DNA from: Cycas panzhihuaensis
Taxonomy: Eukaryota; Cycadophyta
Assembly (NCBI GenBank): GCA_023213395.1
Contig: CM041465.1
Coordinates: 233,871,741-233,935,740 of the forward strand
DNA: 64,000 nucleotides
Reading direction: 5' to 3'
This document shows positions 1 to 12,519 of the stretch, one piece after another. The notes beneath the pieces are model-generated. The model worked only from the letters and a program-made list of their open reading frames with translations. It had not been told where the DNA came from and searched no databases. The position numbers were made by a program, and so were the translations under genes. Every line of letters starts with the position of its first letter. The stretch's first letter is position 1.

Positions 1-369
1 TGATATTAAAGCTGAAAAATAAAGTGAAGCAAAAATTGTAATGGAGTCAAGCCACAAATAGAACCAAATTCTAAATTTTTTTAAATATGATAGATAAGGT
101 ATATCAAGAATAGATATAGATTGCATACATTGATTCAAGAAATATATCATAGAAGAGTATAATCATACAACAGAGCCACAAATGAAACCAGAAATTTTTT
201 CAAATATATTGAAGAAAATATATCAAATAAATAAGAAATATATATGTTTAAATCTGAATATAAAAGAAAGAAGAACCTGGTAATGTAGCTGTGGTAGATT
301 TGTAGAAAATAGACTTTAGATTCTTCCAGTAGATGGATCTGCTATAGTATAACTTCTCTAGAAAGCTTG

Positions 370-1030
370 TTAGGTTGAATATGCACTAAATCTTGCACAG
401 ATCTGAAAGAATATATTGAATAGATGGACCAAATATATAAAAAATGGTTAAATATTTAATAAAATATATATACCTAAAAAAATATTACATAGATCCGAGA
501 AAATATTATAGATCTTAGAGAAAAATATTGGAGATCTTAAGAAAATATTACAGATCTTAGAGAAAAATATTGTAGATCTAAAGAAAATATTACAAATTTA
601 AAGAAAATGTTACAGATCTAAAGAAAAATATTTTAGATTTGAAGAAAAATATTACAGATCTAAAGAAAAATATTACAGATCTAAAGAAAAATATTGTAGA
701 TCTGAAGAAAAATATTGTAGATCTAAAGAAAAATGTTGCAGATTTGAAGAATATATAGAATGGATCTAGAAAAAACTTGAATAAATGTTTATTATAGTTG
801 TGCTCCTACATAGATCTAAAAGAAGTATTGAGTAAATAGATAAAATATGCTAGAAAATGGTCAAATATTTGATAAAAATATGTAAAACTTGTTGATAAAA
901 CCTCTGTAAAGTAATAAAAACTTGAATACTTGTTGATTGCAGTTATGCTCCTACACAGATCTGAAAAATATCTAAAATATATTTGTTATTTCATAAGTAT
1001 AACTCAAGAATAATTAGATCTCTAATAAAA
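370..1030. repeat. AGATCT microrepeat array in element leader
   Basis: Repeated words such as AAAGAAAAATATTACAGATCT recur irregularly at about 20-35 bp spacing. This is the reverse complement of the array at 57330-57860 in the sister element, so it is a family property and not local slippage. Confidence 0.8.
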
Positions 1031-1242
1031 ATACAAGAAACTGCTAATAAACTTTTTACAAAATGAATATAACCAATCTTTGCTTGCTATGAGTAATCTG
1101 CTGTAGATGTTAATAAATCTTCTTTCTTTTCAAAAAAATTTAAATGAAGATACAATAGCCTAGCAATCTCTACTCTGATACAAGATGTAGGACTAGATGC
1201 AAGCCTAAATGGCTCTAATACTAGATGAAGGAGCTAAATCAA

Positions 1243-1254
1243 GCTTTGATACCA
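1243..1254 (-). other. Primer binding site (initiator tRNA-Met type)
   Basis: Minus strand TGGTATCAAAGC lies two bases inside the LTR end. It differs at one base from the standard plant initiator-Met primer site. A second copy of the LTR-end/primer-site words (CCTTCATCTAGTATTAGAGC on the minus strand) follows further in, as in the sister element. Confidence 0.75.
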
Positions 1255-1256
1255 GA

Positions 1257-1653
1257 TGAAGGAAAATAGTACAATGAAAAAGATGGTAGAATATAAACAC
1301 ATAATTAATGTATTATTGTATAAATAGAAAATCCTTTGTATTCAATCCATTATTTCAGAGAGTGCATCACAAATGTCTAAAAGTAGGTGGTGTCTAAAGA
1401 CACCAGGGTTGTATACCCCTCTAAATATATAGTTTGGGAGAGGAGGGAAACTCCTCAACCCCTCAAATTTAAACAACAATAAAATATAACTTAACTTAAC
1501 TCAAATAAATTTGACTCAAATTAAATCAAATCAACTTAACTTTACCTTATACTTACATTCACATATGAGCACCCACATGTGTAAATTGGTGAGAGTGAGG
1601 TGTGCACTCCTGGTTGAAAGGTGAGAGTGGGGTGATGATCATTAACTCCAATA
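1257..1653 (-). repeat. 5' LTR of the partial Copia-like element
   Basis: Read on the minus strand it runs from TATTGGAGTTAATG (expected TG start, here TA) to CCTTCA. It matches the LTRs at 56388-56784 and 62421-62817 along its length. Shared landmarks are the ACATGTG block, a run of short AAGTTAA words, and the GGGGTTGAGGAG block. Confidence 0.85.
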
Positions 1654-2629
1654 AATTTACCACTCTTTTTGGCATTATTTAGTCGTGGTTTAGTCTTTTT
1701 TATTTGTTGTTACTCTCCCTTGATTTGTTTTAGAGAAAAGCATTTAAAAAGATTGATTAACTGAAAGAAAATTGCCATTCTAAGGCATTTATTTGCAATA
1801 GGAAAGAAGTTTCAATCTCATGGTTTTATGGTTTACTTAATTTCACTTTTAAGTTTATATTTTTTCTCTTTAAAAGAAAAGTTTAAAGTGTTGAATAGCA
1901 AATATATGTCTGATTTTCTAGCTTCTTAAAGGTTTGAAGATCCTTTTGGAGTCTCCTTTACTCTAACCATAATATAACCTTTAGAACTAGTATCTTCTAT
2001 GGGAGTTGTAATTCATATTTGTTGTTTGTACATAGTCTCATAGGTCTAAAAAATAATTTAAAAATAATAGTAACATCTTTTTAAAATCTCTTTCTCTTGC
2101 ATTATATATCATCTCTTCAAAGAATTAATTGCATGTATGTAAAGTGATATCTTTCAAATAGCATTGCATGCTATTGTTTTGTTTAGAAAATTTACACAAA
2201 CAATTATATTATGTGTATTACATCTTTTTGAAAGTATCTTTCCATTCCTTGTAAGGTACACATATTACATATAGAGAAATAATTTCATATTTGCACTCAC
2301 ATTTCTCATCTCTAAGGCAAAAGACAAAAAAAAAAAGAAAAATATAAAAAAGTTTACATGCATCTAGCTCTAGTTTTTTCCTTTACTTATTAATTAAAAG
2401 TAAAGTAGGCCTTTTGATGTATTTTATTTTGCTTTGTTGATCATAACAAATACACATAAAAAAAAAAACACAAAAATACAAAAATAAAACACAACAAAAA
2501 AAGAAGACAAAAGAAAAGAAGAACAAAACCAAAAGAAAACAAAGCGAATACAAACAAAGAAAAGAAAAGGAATAAGAAGTAAAGTAAGAAGGACAAATTT
2601 TCCATTTGCTTACCCTTTTTTATATCTAA
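1654..2629. other. AT-rich stretch without recognisable genes
   Basis: No coding region or element hallmark is recognised. An A-rich, G-poor tract with many AAAAGAAAA words occupies about 2320-2580. Confidence 0.5.
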
Positions 2630-2950
2630 GTAGAACTTGAAAGGTTGAAAAGATTATACGAAAGGAGTCCCTAGGAAAGACATTGAAAATATTATAAGAG
2701 TAGTTCCAAAACCCAAACTCCTTCACCCAGTTCTGAAGAACCCAAAAGGTTGAAAAGATTATATGAAAAGAGTCCTTAGTAAGGATATTAAAAATATTGT
2801 AAGAGTAGTTCTGAAACTAAAACTACTTCACCTAGTTCTATAGAACCTGAAAAGTTGAAAAGATTATACGAAATGAGTCCCTAGGAAGGACATTAAAAAT
2901 ATTATAAGAGTAGTTCTGAAACTAGAACTCCTTTGCCTAATTCTATAGGT
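2630..2950. repeat. Tandem repeat, three copies of about 105 bp
   Basis: The word GTTGAAAAGATTATA starts at 2644, 2749 and 2854, a period of exactly 105 bp. Each unit also carries AAATATT(A/G)TAAGAGTAGTT. The period is 35 codons, and one frame reads LKRLYE in all three units, but each unit has stops at equivalent places. It may be a decayed protein repeat or simply a minisatellite. Confidence 0.85.
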
Positions 2951-3679
2951 TAGTGGATTCTGCTACCCCCCTTTCACATCCACTTCTTTTATCACATTCT
3001 ACATCCACACTTTATTAGACATCATAACTAAACGAATACTCATTCTCAAGAGTTAGATAAAGGTAGTCACTTAGGTCTTTTTGAACTCCATATCTCCTAC
3101 TTTTAATTGAAACAAAAATGATACCTTAATGATTGAGGGATATCTAGTTTAGGTCCTCCCAATAATGCACCAGTCAAAGCCATGAGTTGATAAAGTAACT
3201 TATAAGTAGAATTTCATATAAAGTATGTTATTATAAGGCTTCTATGGGTACCTAAATCCTAATCAAAAAACTGGTGGTGGTAATAGGAGGCATATAAACT
3301 GATGTCATGGCCAGGTAGAGGTTGTAATAATAAAAGAATGAGAATTAGGCATGAATACATGGGTGATGAAGTTCTTTCAACTAGAAAACAATGTGTATAA
3401 TATTATAGGAAAGTAGGGATTATGTAATACTTGACACATGGGGGATAATGGAACCCATAAAAACCAATTTATGCTTGTGGAGAAGTCTCATACCCTAACG
3501 AGGGGTGCCCATAAGGGAAAAAAAGGGGGTTCACATAGGAGCAAGAAGTATCATCATGGGCATAAGTTGGAATCACACCCAATGGGTGTGGAAACACAAA
3601 AAATCAACACATATTTTTTGGAAAATTTTAAGGATTTTATGTCTTCTCTTTTTTTACTTTAGTTTTTAAATAATATTTA
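2951..3679. other. Unexplained stretch next to Gypsy relic
   Basis: Nothing is recognisable. It may be the distal internal part of the minus-strand Tat-like relic. A 74-codon frame at 3438-3662 has no family resemblance that I can see. Confidence 0.35.
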
Positions 3680-4240
3680 TAAGTAATAGTTTATACTCAT
3701 AATTGAGTAGAGTGCCCCCATGGGGCAAAATCCTAATGATGGCTAAGGATATGATAGGGTAATAAGCAGAATGTGATGAGATGCCCTCAATACAAGTCAT
3801 GAACGAAAGTAGTTTAAGCTCATTTCAAAGCAATAGTACCCTTCATAAGGGAAAAATCTTAGCAATGGCAAAGGATGGGGTAATATGATAGGTTCAACAT
3901 AATGACATGCCCCGAGTGGCAGTGATGTACATCATAAACAAAAGTAGTTTAGGCTCATTTTAGAGTGAGGTTCTTACATGGGATGAAATCTTATTGATGG
4001 TAAATTATAAAATAAGGTAAATAGCATAGCATGATGGCATTCCCCTAATGAGAGCTATACATGATATTAAGAAAAATTAGTTTAGGCTTATTTTGAAGTG
4101 AGGTGCCTACATAGGGCAAATGCCTACCAATGGTAAAGAATAAAATAAGATAAATGGCTTAGCATGATGACATGCCCCTAGTGAGAGCTATGTATGATGC
4201 TAAGCAAAAGTAGTTTAGGCTTATATTGGAGCCTTTGCCC
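3680..4240. repeat. Tandem repeat, four to five copies of about 133 bp
   Basis: The word AGTAGTTTA(A/G)GCT and variants begin at about 3684, 3808, 3943, 4076 and 4209, spaced 124, 135, 133 and 133 bp. Each unit also contains a GTG(A/C)C-ACATGGGGCAAA-type block and an (A/G)CATGATGACATGCCCC block. Internal tandem repeats are common in giant Tat/Ogre-type Gypsy elements, and the position just beyond the protease-linker relic fits that. Confidence 0.8.
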
Positions 4241-4799
4241 TTAGTGAGAGTAAAAAGTGATCTACAAAAATTTCTTGATAGGCTCACATGGGGACCATCT
4301 AAAATGAAGAGGGAGAGTGAAGGAGAATGGGTCACACTACAACTCAAGGGGAGATATGGATGTGAATGGATCATAGGTAGTGGGTCTATCATGGGACAAT
4401 GGTGACTCAAATTTACCATTTAAATTGCAAGTAGGAAGGGCTTGATCAAAATCAAGTGGCATAGGCATGGAGTCCCAGAGATCCCACACACTTTGAACTA
4501 TATTTATTATTTATGGTGGGGAAGTCAAATAGGTTTTAGAACTTGATAAGGGCCTAAACAATAAGGGAATAGTAAGTAAAGGTTGCAGGATAGTATCTAG
4601 GTGGCCAATGAGCTAAAGGGCACTTTCTTGGGAATTTGCATGAATAGGAAGAGAAGGTGGAGGCCAACTAGGATTAGGAAGCCCTATACGATGATTAGGG
4701 GTCCTTCAGAAAGGGCCAAAAGGAAGGGAAGTGTCTTCATGGGATGGTTCCCCTAGTGTGTGGGAAATAAGAGCCACCTACTATGTATGGGGACTTATA

Positions 4800-5400
4800 G
4801 TCCTTAACATTCAACTTAGGATCATTAAGGAAAATAAGGTAACCATAGATACCTATACTAATGGGGGTAAACTAGACCAATTTTGGCCTAGGTGAAGGTG
4901 GATATTCATCATGGTAGGAGTTATGGCCTTAAAAAGACGTTGTAAGGGAAGGCTAAGGTTCATCAAGATTGTTACCTCTAACATTAAAGATAACTTAGTA
5001 AGCAATAAAGATGTTTGAGAAGGAGGAGGTTCATGAGCCACAACTTGCACTTGACCCTTGTAGATAAATTTGAGTTACCTCCAAAGAGAAGAACATATTA
5101 CTCCCATGCAGTCCAACCAAGGTCATCCTAAGAGTAAGTGGTAATCAATGTTAATGTTTAGGATAACCATGTTAGTAGAGATAGTCTTATCTTCAAGTAT
5201 AAGAGGCAGGGTCACTATCCCTAGAGATGCCTTCTCACTCCCATCATACCCTTAGTATTTCTAAGGGATGGGCTCAAGAAGTTGAATACCCAATTTCTTA
5301 AGCATCTGAATGGGCATGATATTTACTTAAGAACCATTATCTACAATAGCCCTCTTTAAGGCAAAGTTAAGGATCTCAATGGTGATGGTAAAGGATAATG
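4800..5400 (-). pseudogene. Gypsy aspartic protease and linker relic
   Basis: Minus strand 5344-5330 reads VDNGS, the aspartic-protease active-site form seen in Tat-type elements. It is followed by a stop, then VNIMPIQMLKKLGI. The giant element has the same segment, with its active-site Asp lost. Downstream at 4858-4815 the words IYGYLIFLND correspond to SYGYLAILND of the giant element, showing that the linker to RT is also shared. The catalytic Asp is intact here, but the flanks carry stops. Confidence 0.7.
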
Positions 5401-6569
5401 CCAGTGGTGCTCTCACTCATTGGTAGGTGGTAGATCATGTGGATCAAAAGAGATAATAGGAGGGCCATAAGATATTATAGCCACATAGTAAATAAGCATA
5501 TCCTTTTAGCTAAAGACCTTTAGGAGTAGAGCTCATTGGACATCCATCATAAACATACTTACAAACATAGTATAGAGCTCTTAAATGATGGAGAAGGTCT
5601 TCCTCTTACCTATGGGTTAGGGAAGGGCTCTTCTAAAATTATATCATCCTAGTCAGACTAGAATGGTCTTAAGGACCATAGGGATCTCTAATAGAGAAGA
5701 ACTGATAAGTGATTATTAAGATGTGGAAGGCTCCTCAACTTCCTTAATCACTTGGGCACAGGTAAATAGGTAGACTTTCATGGTCTCGAACATATAGATG
5801 ACCCACTTGCCCTTATCATTAGGGAACGAAGGTGGGCTTTAAGTCTCAGGGCTTGAAAGATTAGAAGGATCAATTGGGGCCTTACCCTTAGAATGGTCAA
5901 ATGGTGGGTTAGGAGGAGTCCCTTTTCTTTAAGGTTATGGGCATCCATTAACTCATCAATTTTGTTGTTATGGAGGTTACTAGAGAGCATTATGGCTTGA
6001 GAGGGGATCTTGATGAATAGGTTGGTCCATGTTTGGTCTTGAACTAGATTAGGATAGGGGGTCCTATGGTGGAACCAACTCAAGATGTTGTGTCTAATAA
6101 TGGATGTTGTCATGGGTATAATAGCCATGAACTAAACACCACCTCTTTTCAAAAGAGGGTTTCTTTTCTTGGGAAGGCTCATGGCCTTCCTTAATAGGTC
6201 CTATTAGTTGAGCAACTTGACGGATGGGCTGATAACTATAAGAGGGAGCCTATAGCTCTAGAGTCAATTACATAGGTTATAACTTTAAACCCCTAAGTGC
6301 TCACTCCAAAGAGCAAAAAATAGATACAAAGGGATCCATGTTTTTATTAGCAATATTGATAGAGGGCTTAGAAGAAGGTTATTGGCCACTTTGATCATAT
6401 GGAGGAGGTGATGCCTTATGATGTGGTATATTCTTATTGATCTTCTTAAGACCAACTTGGATCTAAATTGACTCTATGGCCAAGCATTTAACTATGGTCA
6501 AATCACACATAGTCACCTATATCTTGAGGACCTACGTGTGGACCTTAGGTCATAATGCATTCATAACTA

Positions 6570-7960
6570 TATCTCTCTTTAGTTCTTTTATCAATGTAGC
6601 CTTGGAAGAGTGAAAGAGATCATGGAAGCAATAGATGAAATCTCTATTGAGTTTATCTGATCCTTATTTAAGAGATATTAGGGCCTTATCCCCACTCTTA
6701 AAGTGTCTTACAACATTAAAATAGTTGACAAACATGTTAATTAGTTATTAGAAGTAGACTATGGAGTGGGTAGGCATATGGTAGAACCACTTCAATGTGT
6801 CTCCTTGGAGCGACCTAAGAAATAACTTCATGAGAATGTGGTCATAGGGCTAATAATCAATACATGCCATGGTGAATACCCTAACATGATTAGTAGGATC
6901 TTATAAAGAAGTTCCATTAAATTTGAGTACTTGTGATAGATGAGAAGGTAAGTTGGTTCTTATGGCTTCTTATGAAAGAGGACTAGACCTATAGTCCATG
7001 AAGGGTCATGCCCCAAGTTGGACCAAAAGATTAGATGGGGTATAAGTAGGTTGAGGATAATACCCTACTTAGGAAGGATATGGGAGGTGTGTTGGGTAAG
7101 GAATATGCCCCTATTAGTGAGGGGCATAAGAAGGAGTGGCATGAGCCTTACCTCTTACCTAATAAGGAGGAGCCATATCAGGGTAAGAATGAGAAGGATA
7201 TAGGGGTGGTCAAGAGTAACTAAAAGCCCCATAATCTTGGGTATGGTAGGAGTGGGTAGCTTGGGATATGATCCCTTAAGGGATAGTGGTTGAGAAGGGT
7301 GGCACTAAGGGTGCCACTAGTGCCCATTAATGTACATGAGAAGATGGGATTGAGTGGGATATATAAGAGGAAGGATGTGGTATTAGGTTTTACCAAAATA
7401 GGGCTCTAATAGAAAATGCAACTCTATAGGGTGGAGAGGATCTACCCTATAGGTTGGGAAGGGCCACAATCCCCTATAACCCTTTTATTGAGCTGTATAT
7501 ATAATGAAGGGTCCATGTGGTATGGATGAGAGCAAATAGATGGTCCTCCATTATGTCCCATATGGCAAGGATGAGGAGGGATAGATGGGTTAACTAGAGG
7601 AACCAATGTCATTGTTAGTTAGGGGATTAAGGTTTGTAATAATGGAATGATGAAAATGGATTAGGAAGCTTGGGGGATAGGTTAAGGAAGGGCCTGAGTT
7701 AGGTTAAGTCCTCCCCTAAGTGAGGTATTTATAGGAGTAGATGTGGTAGTTATGATTTGAGGAAGTAAAGTGGTAGATTAGGTAGGAATAGGAATAGAGA
7801 TTGAAAAGAACATCATAGAGTTGTTAAACAACAAGCGTTGAGCCTAAACAAGGGTGCCCTCTCCTATTTTTACCTTAAAGTGGGCTCATAATGCCTTCAT
7901 CATATCCCATGGTAGAGTATGGGTTTGATCAGAATCAGGAACATAGTCACTTTGCTATCA
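6570..7960 (-). pseudogene. gag: Gypsy gag relic (Tat-like)
   Basis: Structural capsid protein of a Gypsy element. The upstream part (about 7900-6960) is rich in Pro, Tyr, Ser and His (for example SYPDMAPPY). The capsid core follows at about 6940-6600 with LKFNGTS, MACIDY, PYDHILMKLFL and GDTLKWFYHMPTHSI. These align word for word with the giant element's gag at 36100-36290. Several stops interrupt the frame, including after GTSL and MACIDY, so no full product is possible. The plus-strand frame at 7018-7203 is only the shadow of this region. Confidence 0.75.
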
Positions 7961-8463
7961 TGGCTAAAAGGGAAATGCAGGGATGACCTTCTCAAGAACA
8001 TGAATATGTTCTTATGGGGGATGCCCGTAATTATGTGTATATGAGGCCCAAATGAGTTTTAGTAAAACTTATTGGTCTTATGAGAGGGATGTGTTAAATT
8101 ACCACATCCATAAACAAGATATTCATATAGATATGGCCCTTTTTATTAAGGTTAATCATAGGTGTAGGGATCAAATTTTTATTTGATGGGGTAATAACCT
8201 ACCATGGGTGACTCTTGGTCACTTGTAGAAATGAATGTATATTAAGGATCTATATCTATAGGTGGGAGATCACATAAGTGACAAGAGAATCATCACATTC
8301 AAGATACAATTAACACTTTCAGATGAGTAGGATATCTATAAGGGATCCTTACAAGCATCTAACTAAATGCCATTTTCAAAAAGTAAGAATGAATAGAAAG
8401 GATAAGGAAGGCCTAGATGTACCAAGTGACTTCTAGCTAGTGAGTCCCTAGTATGGTTGCTAA

Positions 8464-10866
8464 TGAAATGTGTGAGAGAGGGATAGGTCATAAGAACATA
8501 CCTAGAAACAAGGAATTAGGGGGTGAGAAATGTTTGTGCGAGGTGGAGGGTGAACTAAAGCCCTATTTAGGGTGTTCGTGCATTACTTGGGCATAGGTTG
8601 TGGACGTATATTACACTTTTTAGTAATTGGGAGAATTACCTAGCTAGGCTAACACATATGCTTATGTGTGTATATGAGTAGTATAGGTCTATAAGTAGTA
8701 AAGATCCCATGGTAAACTATGATTGGGGGGGGTATATGCTTAAATGCATTTACATCCTCTTTTGATTCAATGCAAATAAGAGAGTTGCCCTAACTAGTAG
8801 TGCAATATCACCCCACAAGTTTAGGAGCTTACAACTATATGGTCCCTTCCTTCACCTAGACTTTCAAACAAAGTATGTCAGGTCTATTGTAAGATGCACT
8901 AATATAATGCAATGTGCATCAATGAAGAAAAGAGAATTACTTTATTTTTTGGGGAGTTTTATGGTTTTTCCATTTTTTTTTGTTTTTTATGCTTTAAAAG
9001 AAAAAAACAAATAAGATGCCTAGAAAAGAAATCTATTTTCCTTTTCTCTTTTCTCTTTTTTTGGTTTTGGAGGAGAAGAGGGAGAAAACTAAATTAAAAG
9101 AAAAAGAAGAAAAAAAAACTTTTTTACTTTTTCTTTCTTTTTGATTTTGCCTTTTCCAAAAGGGAAAGAGGAGGAGTGAGGTAGATGAAAAGCTTAGCCA
9201 AGTTTCCTTTTACTCATTCTTTTTTATTATTTTGATTCTCTATTTTTCTCTTTTTGCTTTTAAAAAAAGGTAAATAGACTAACTAGGAAGAAAGAAAGCA
9301 TAGATGGAATTGATGTGATGCAATCCTTCAATATTATTCTCTTTTGATACAAGATTAGTGGACTTGAGATGTGGTCCAAGTGAAAAGAGATATTTACTAA
9401 TATGCAATATCTAAAAAAAAATTGATAACATTTTTGCTTACTAGATGGATTTATAATATAGATATGTTTATATAAATGATTTAAAAATGAGGAAATATTA
9501 GTGTAACCATATGGATTAGACTTACCTCTTGTATATCCTCACCTTGATACTATACTTTCAAAATGGTAACTAGCACCTAAGCAATACTATATCCATGTAA
9601 TATCCCATACAAAAAGTAATAGTAAATAATCAAAAAAGGTATTTTAACCAACATTATAATGAGAAGAAGGAAGGAGCCTTAGACTTAGCTCTATGTCCCC
9701 TAAATATAGTGAACTCCCCAAGCTATGCTTGGGTGTTATTTCCCCTTATAACTACCTCCTAGTCTTATGGTCTAATGGGCAACAATGGAAGGAGAAAGAA
9801 AAATGTTAAAAGAGAAATAAAAGAGAGCAAAGTAAGGCCTATCCAATAGAAAATATAACATATATAAAAGTATCAAAGTGGGAAACAATTTTACCAATGC
9901 AATTGAGAGAGGATTACTTCATCTTGATGGAGTGGAGGTTGTTAATGGTTTTTGATACTCCACTTGAGGGTATTCTAATGTTGTTAGAAGGGAATATCTC
10001 TAAGTATGTAAGTAACAAAGGGTGATGTAGACCAAGTATGCCTAGTTCTCTTGTAATTTTAGTAGCATGATGGAATTATCTTCACTTTACTTGATCTCCC
10101 TGTTAAATGAAAAAATGAGGAGATTTATAGATGAGGGTAAGGCTAAGGAATGTGGTTTTAAGCCAATGATATGGAAGAAAATAAGGGGTCAAATACATGA
10201 AACATTCTCATTAATTTGGACCAGAACCACATGGGAAAGAATAATTTTGGTGTGACATGGCCTCTTGGGCCATCCAAAACTAATAAGCACCAACCTAGAG
10301 CCAACGCAAGGTGCCCATAACTGATAAGATATCATTAATGAGTTGACTATCACCATTAGGCCTAAATCTGAGTAGGTGATAGACATATTATAAAATCATT
10401 TATGGTACCATGAAGTATTTTGTGGTACCATTGTTGTAAGCAAAATTCATAGTGGTTCGACAGCAAGCAAGGTTATTTAATGAAAAACACATGTAAATAG
10501 GCCAAAAATTCATCAATGGTAAAATCTAACTGTAAATATAGTCAACACGAAGAGGTGGATGATGAAATAAAGTATGAAAAATAGATCAAAATGAGATTAA
10601 GAGGATGTTAGAAGGGGGATAAACACCTATTCCAACTCAAAAAGCTCAATGGGTAAACTCATGGCCAATGACTGAAGTTATGCTCATCATTAGCTAAAAG
10701 TATACATGGCTCACCATATCAAACAAACAAGCAAAGGCACACCTCCACTATCTAAGATCATGATGGAAGGAATCAATGAAGGGTAAAGAGTCATGAAGTA
10801 TACCTTTACTTACCTATTTGTCATAGTGTCTATGTCATTCTTAGAAGCTGAGAAATAATACCTTAG
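8464..10866 (-). repeat. Tat-like LTR (5' LTR of minus-strand relic)
   Basis: About 2.4 kb. It is homologous in the same orientation to 21443-23930, with shared order: pyrimidine-rich end, T/A-rich block with poly-purine runs, GGTACCATGAAGT motifs, and a final AGAAATAA. On the minus strand it ends in CATTTCA and is followed by TTAGCAACCATACTAGG, which resembles the sequence after the giant element's 5' LTR. This supports both the orientation and the boundary. Edges are by eye. Confidence 0.65.
10123..10129 (-). promoter_or_regulatory. Candidate TATA box of the minus-strand LTR
   Basis: Minus strand TATAAAT lies about 740 bp into the LTR. The giant element's LTR has TATAAAAA about 720 bp from its own start, so the spacing agrees. 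Confidence 0.45.
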
Positions 10867-11795
10867 AAGTAAAATAATAAATTTTAAAATCATGCCATAA
10901 TAGTGATAACTAGCCACTCACAGGGTCTATTTCTAACTTATTTAACAGTCAAAGTTTAGACCCTAAGCTTGAAACCTAGATATAACTAGTTAATTTCTAC
11001 TTTACTTCCCATATTCATTAGGTTATCTCTAAGTTATTATTGCAGCCCCTATGGTATTAATCATTCATATTGATGAAGGAAGCCATGGGATCCCATACCT
11101 TCTCTTATAGCCTAAACCATTCAGGACCAAGCAGTCCATATCTTAACCTATACTAGAATCTATGTTCTATAGCAACCAATAATATTGTTGAGTACATTAT
11201 TATCACTAATGCTTCCATTGATGTATGACTAGTCCATCATAGCCCTATGCTACTGCTTTTTGGCTCTTAGATAGTTGTTTGTCAACTCACCCAAGTCTAC
11301 TAGGTTCATTGCCCTTAATTATATGCTCTTATTAATATAGTTAGGTCACTTTTATCCCAATTCTTATATATTATAATCCAACACATTCCATATGAATAGA
11401 ACACTAAAATAAATCAACTTGTTACTTTTATTTTGGATATCACTTACCATTAGTTGGTGCTCCTTCTCAAGGCTTTAGAGCCCATTTATGAAGTTGAGCC
11501 TATAAGCCATCTTCCTTATCAATTCCAATCAAGTCTTTAAAATGAGAGTAATCAATCTAATAGTCCACTATGAGTTTAAACTAGAATTCATACTCTAAAA
11601 TGAGGGTAAACTACTCATCTCTCTAGTATGAGATTAAACTACCTTGTAAATATATGAATATCAGCCCTATGGAGGCTTTTTAAAGTGGCAATTCTTAAGT
11701 ATCATTCTCAGTTAGATCCTATCTTAGTATTATTATTTTAATCTCTTTTCTTTGCCCAATATGTTTGCTTTTCTAAAAACAAAAAAAATATCGTA

Positions 11796-11890
<95 letters not shown>

Positions 11891-12507
11891 AAAATGAAGA
11901 AAAGGAAAAAAAAAAAAAAAGACCTTGTTAGCTTTGAGATGAGCGCAAACAATTCCTACCTCCAAAAAAATCACTAATGAGGTTAATATATGGTGATCAT
12001 CATTAACATTGGAGTTCATGCCTCTAACATTTGAGGTAACCTCTCTTATACCCAAGGTTAAATCTAACTCCAAGATGATCCCAACTAACTCCTCCTTTAA
12101 AGGTACTCATTGATGAGGCTAAACTTGGATGCCAACCCTTGACTTCTAAGCTCAACCCCTTAGCTATTGAGGTAATACCTTACCTACCTAAGATTACTCT
12201 AAAATTAATTACTATTGAGGATAAGTTATTGTGATTCTTTCATGTTTATTTAGGTTCTATCATAACTTCTAAGCTTGTCATAGTGGATTACAATACAAAT
12301 CCAATCTCCATCCTCTTTAACACGCCTTTTAAGTTATTACCAATGAGATTAAACTAAGGGAAACATTCTCTAAACACCTGCTAAGGAGACTAAACTATGG
12401 AGGACTTACTTCCCTTATCATTTTAATATGCACATGAAATAGTCTAATTAGGGCATTATTGATACCATTTACCATATAATAGCCCACATCTAAAAAGGTT
12501 CTACTAT
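10867..12507 (+). other. Probable 3' untranslated region of a plus-strand Tat-like element
   Basis: No gene is recognised. Phrases such as ATGAG(A/G)TTAAACTA recur (about 11570-11640, 12350, 12390) and also occur just upstream of the giant element's 3' LTR (51350). Together with the purine tract at 12508 this suggests the 3' end of a related element. It also contains the microsatellite at 11795-11889. Confidence 0.4.
11795..11889. repeat. Compound microsatellite (TG)n(TA)n(GA)n
   Basis: A run of TG, then about ten TA units, then more than 25 GA units, followed at 11904-11920 by a poly-A tract. The open frames on either strand here are produced by the repeat. Confidence 0.95.
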
Positions 12508-12519
12508 GAAGGGGGGAAG
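12508..12519 (+). other. Polypurine tract before a Tat-like LTR
   Basis: GAAGGGGGGAAG is followed directly by TGTTTCCTA. The giant element's 3' end has CAAGGGGGCAG followed by CGTTTCCTA, and its 5' LTR starts TGTTTCCTG. This is the second-strand primer context. Confidence 0.6.

Larger units (their letters stand above)
1..1653 (-). mobile_element. Copia-like LTR retrotransposon, 5' part, cut by window edge
   Basis: The 5' LTR lies at 1257-1653 and the element reads leftward out of the window. Its LTR is the same length (397 bp) as, and clearly homologous to, the LTR pair of the element at 56388-62817. The primer site follows the LTR in both copies. What is visible inside (1-1242) is the AT-rich leader, rich in AGATCT motifs, exactly as in the other copy. 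No coding sequence of this copy is in the window. The flank at 1654-1658 is AATTT; the matching target duplication would lie outside. Confidence 0.8.
4440..10866 (-). mobile_element. Tat-like Gypsy retrotransposon relic, truncated
   Basis: A minus-strand element reads from a 5' LTR (8464-10866) through a Pro/Tyr-rich gag (about 7960-6570), a protease (around 5330) and the linker after it (to about 4440). The gag and protease words match those of the plus-strand giant element at 31418-54950, so they are relatives. Reverse transcriptase, RNase H, integrase and a 3' LTR are not found before position 3240; the element is internally truncated. Many in-frame stops are present. Confidence 0.75.

Noticed and set aside
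3438-3662. 74-codon plus-strand frame rich in His, Lys and Gly
   Set aside because: No recognisable domain, no promoter context and no second copy to support it.
7018-7203. 61-codon plus-strand frame
   Set aside because: Antisense shadow of the Pro/Tyr-rich gag on the minus strand.
11738-12073. Open frames on both strands across the GA/TA microsatellite
   Set aside because: The frames are low-complexity translations (Ser-Leu and Arg-Glu runs) of the dinucleotide repeat.
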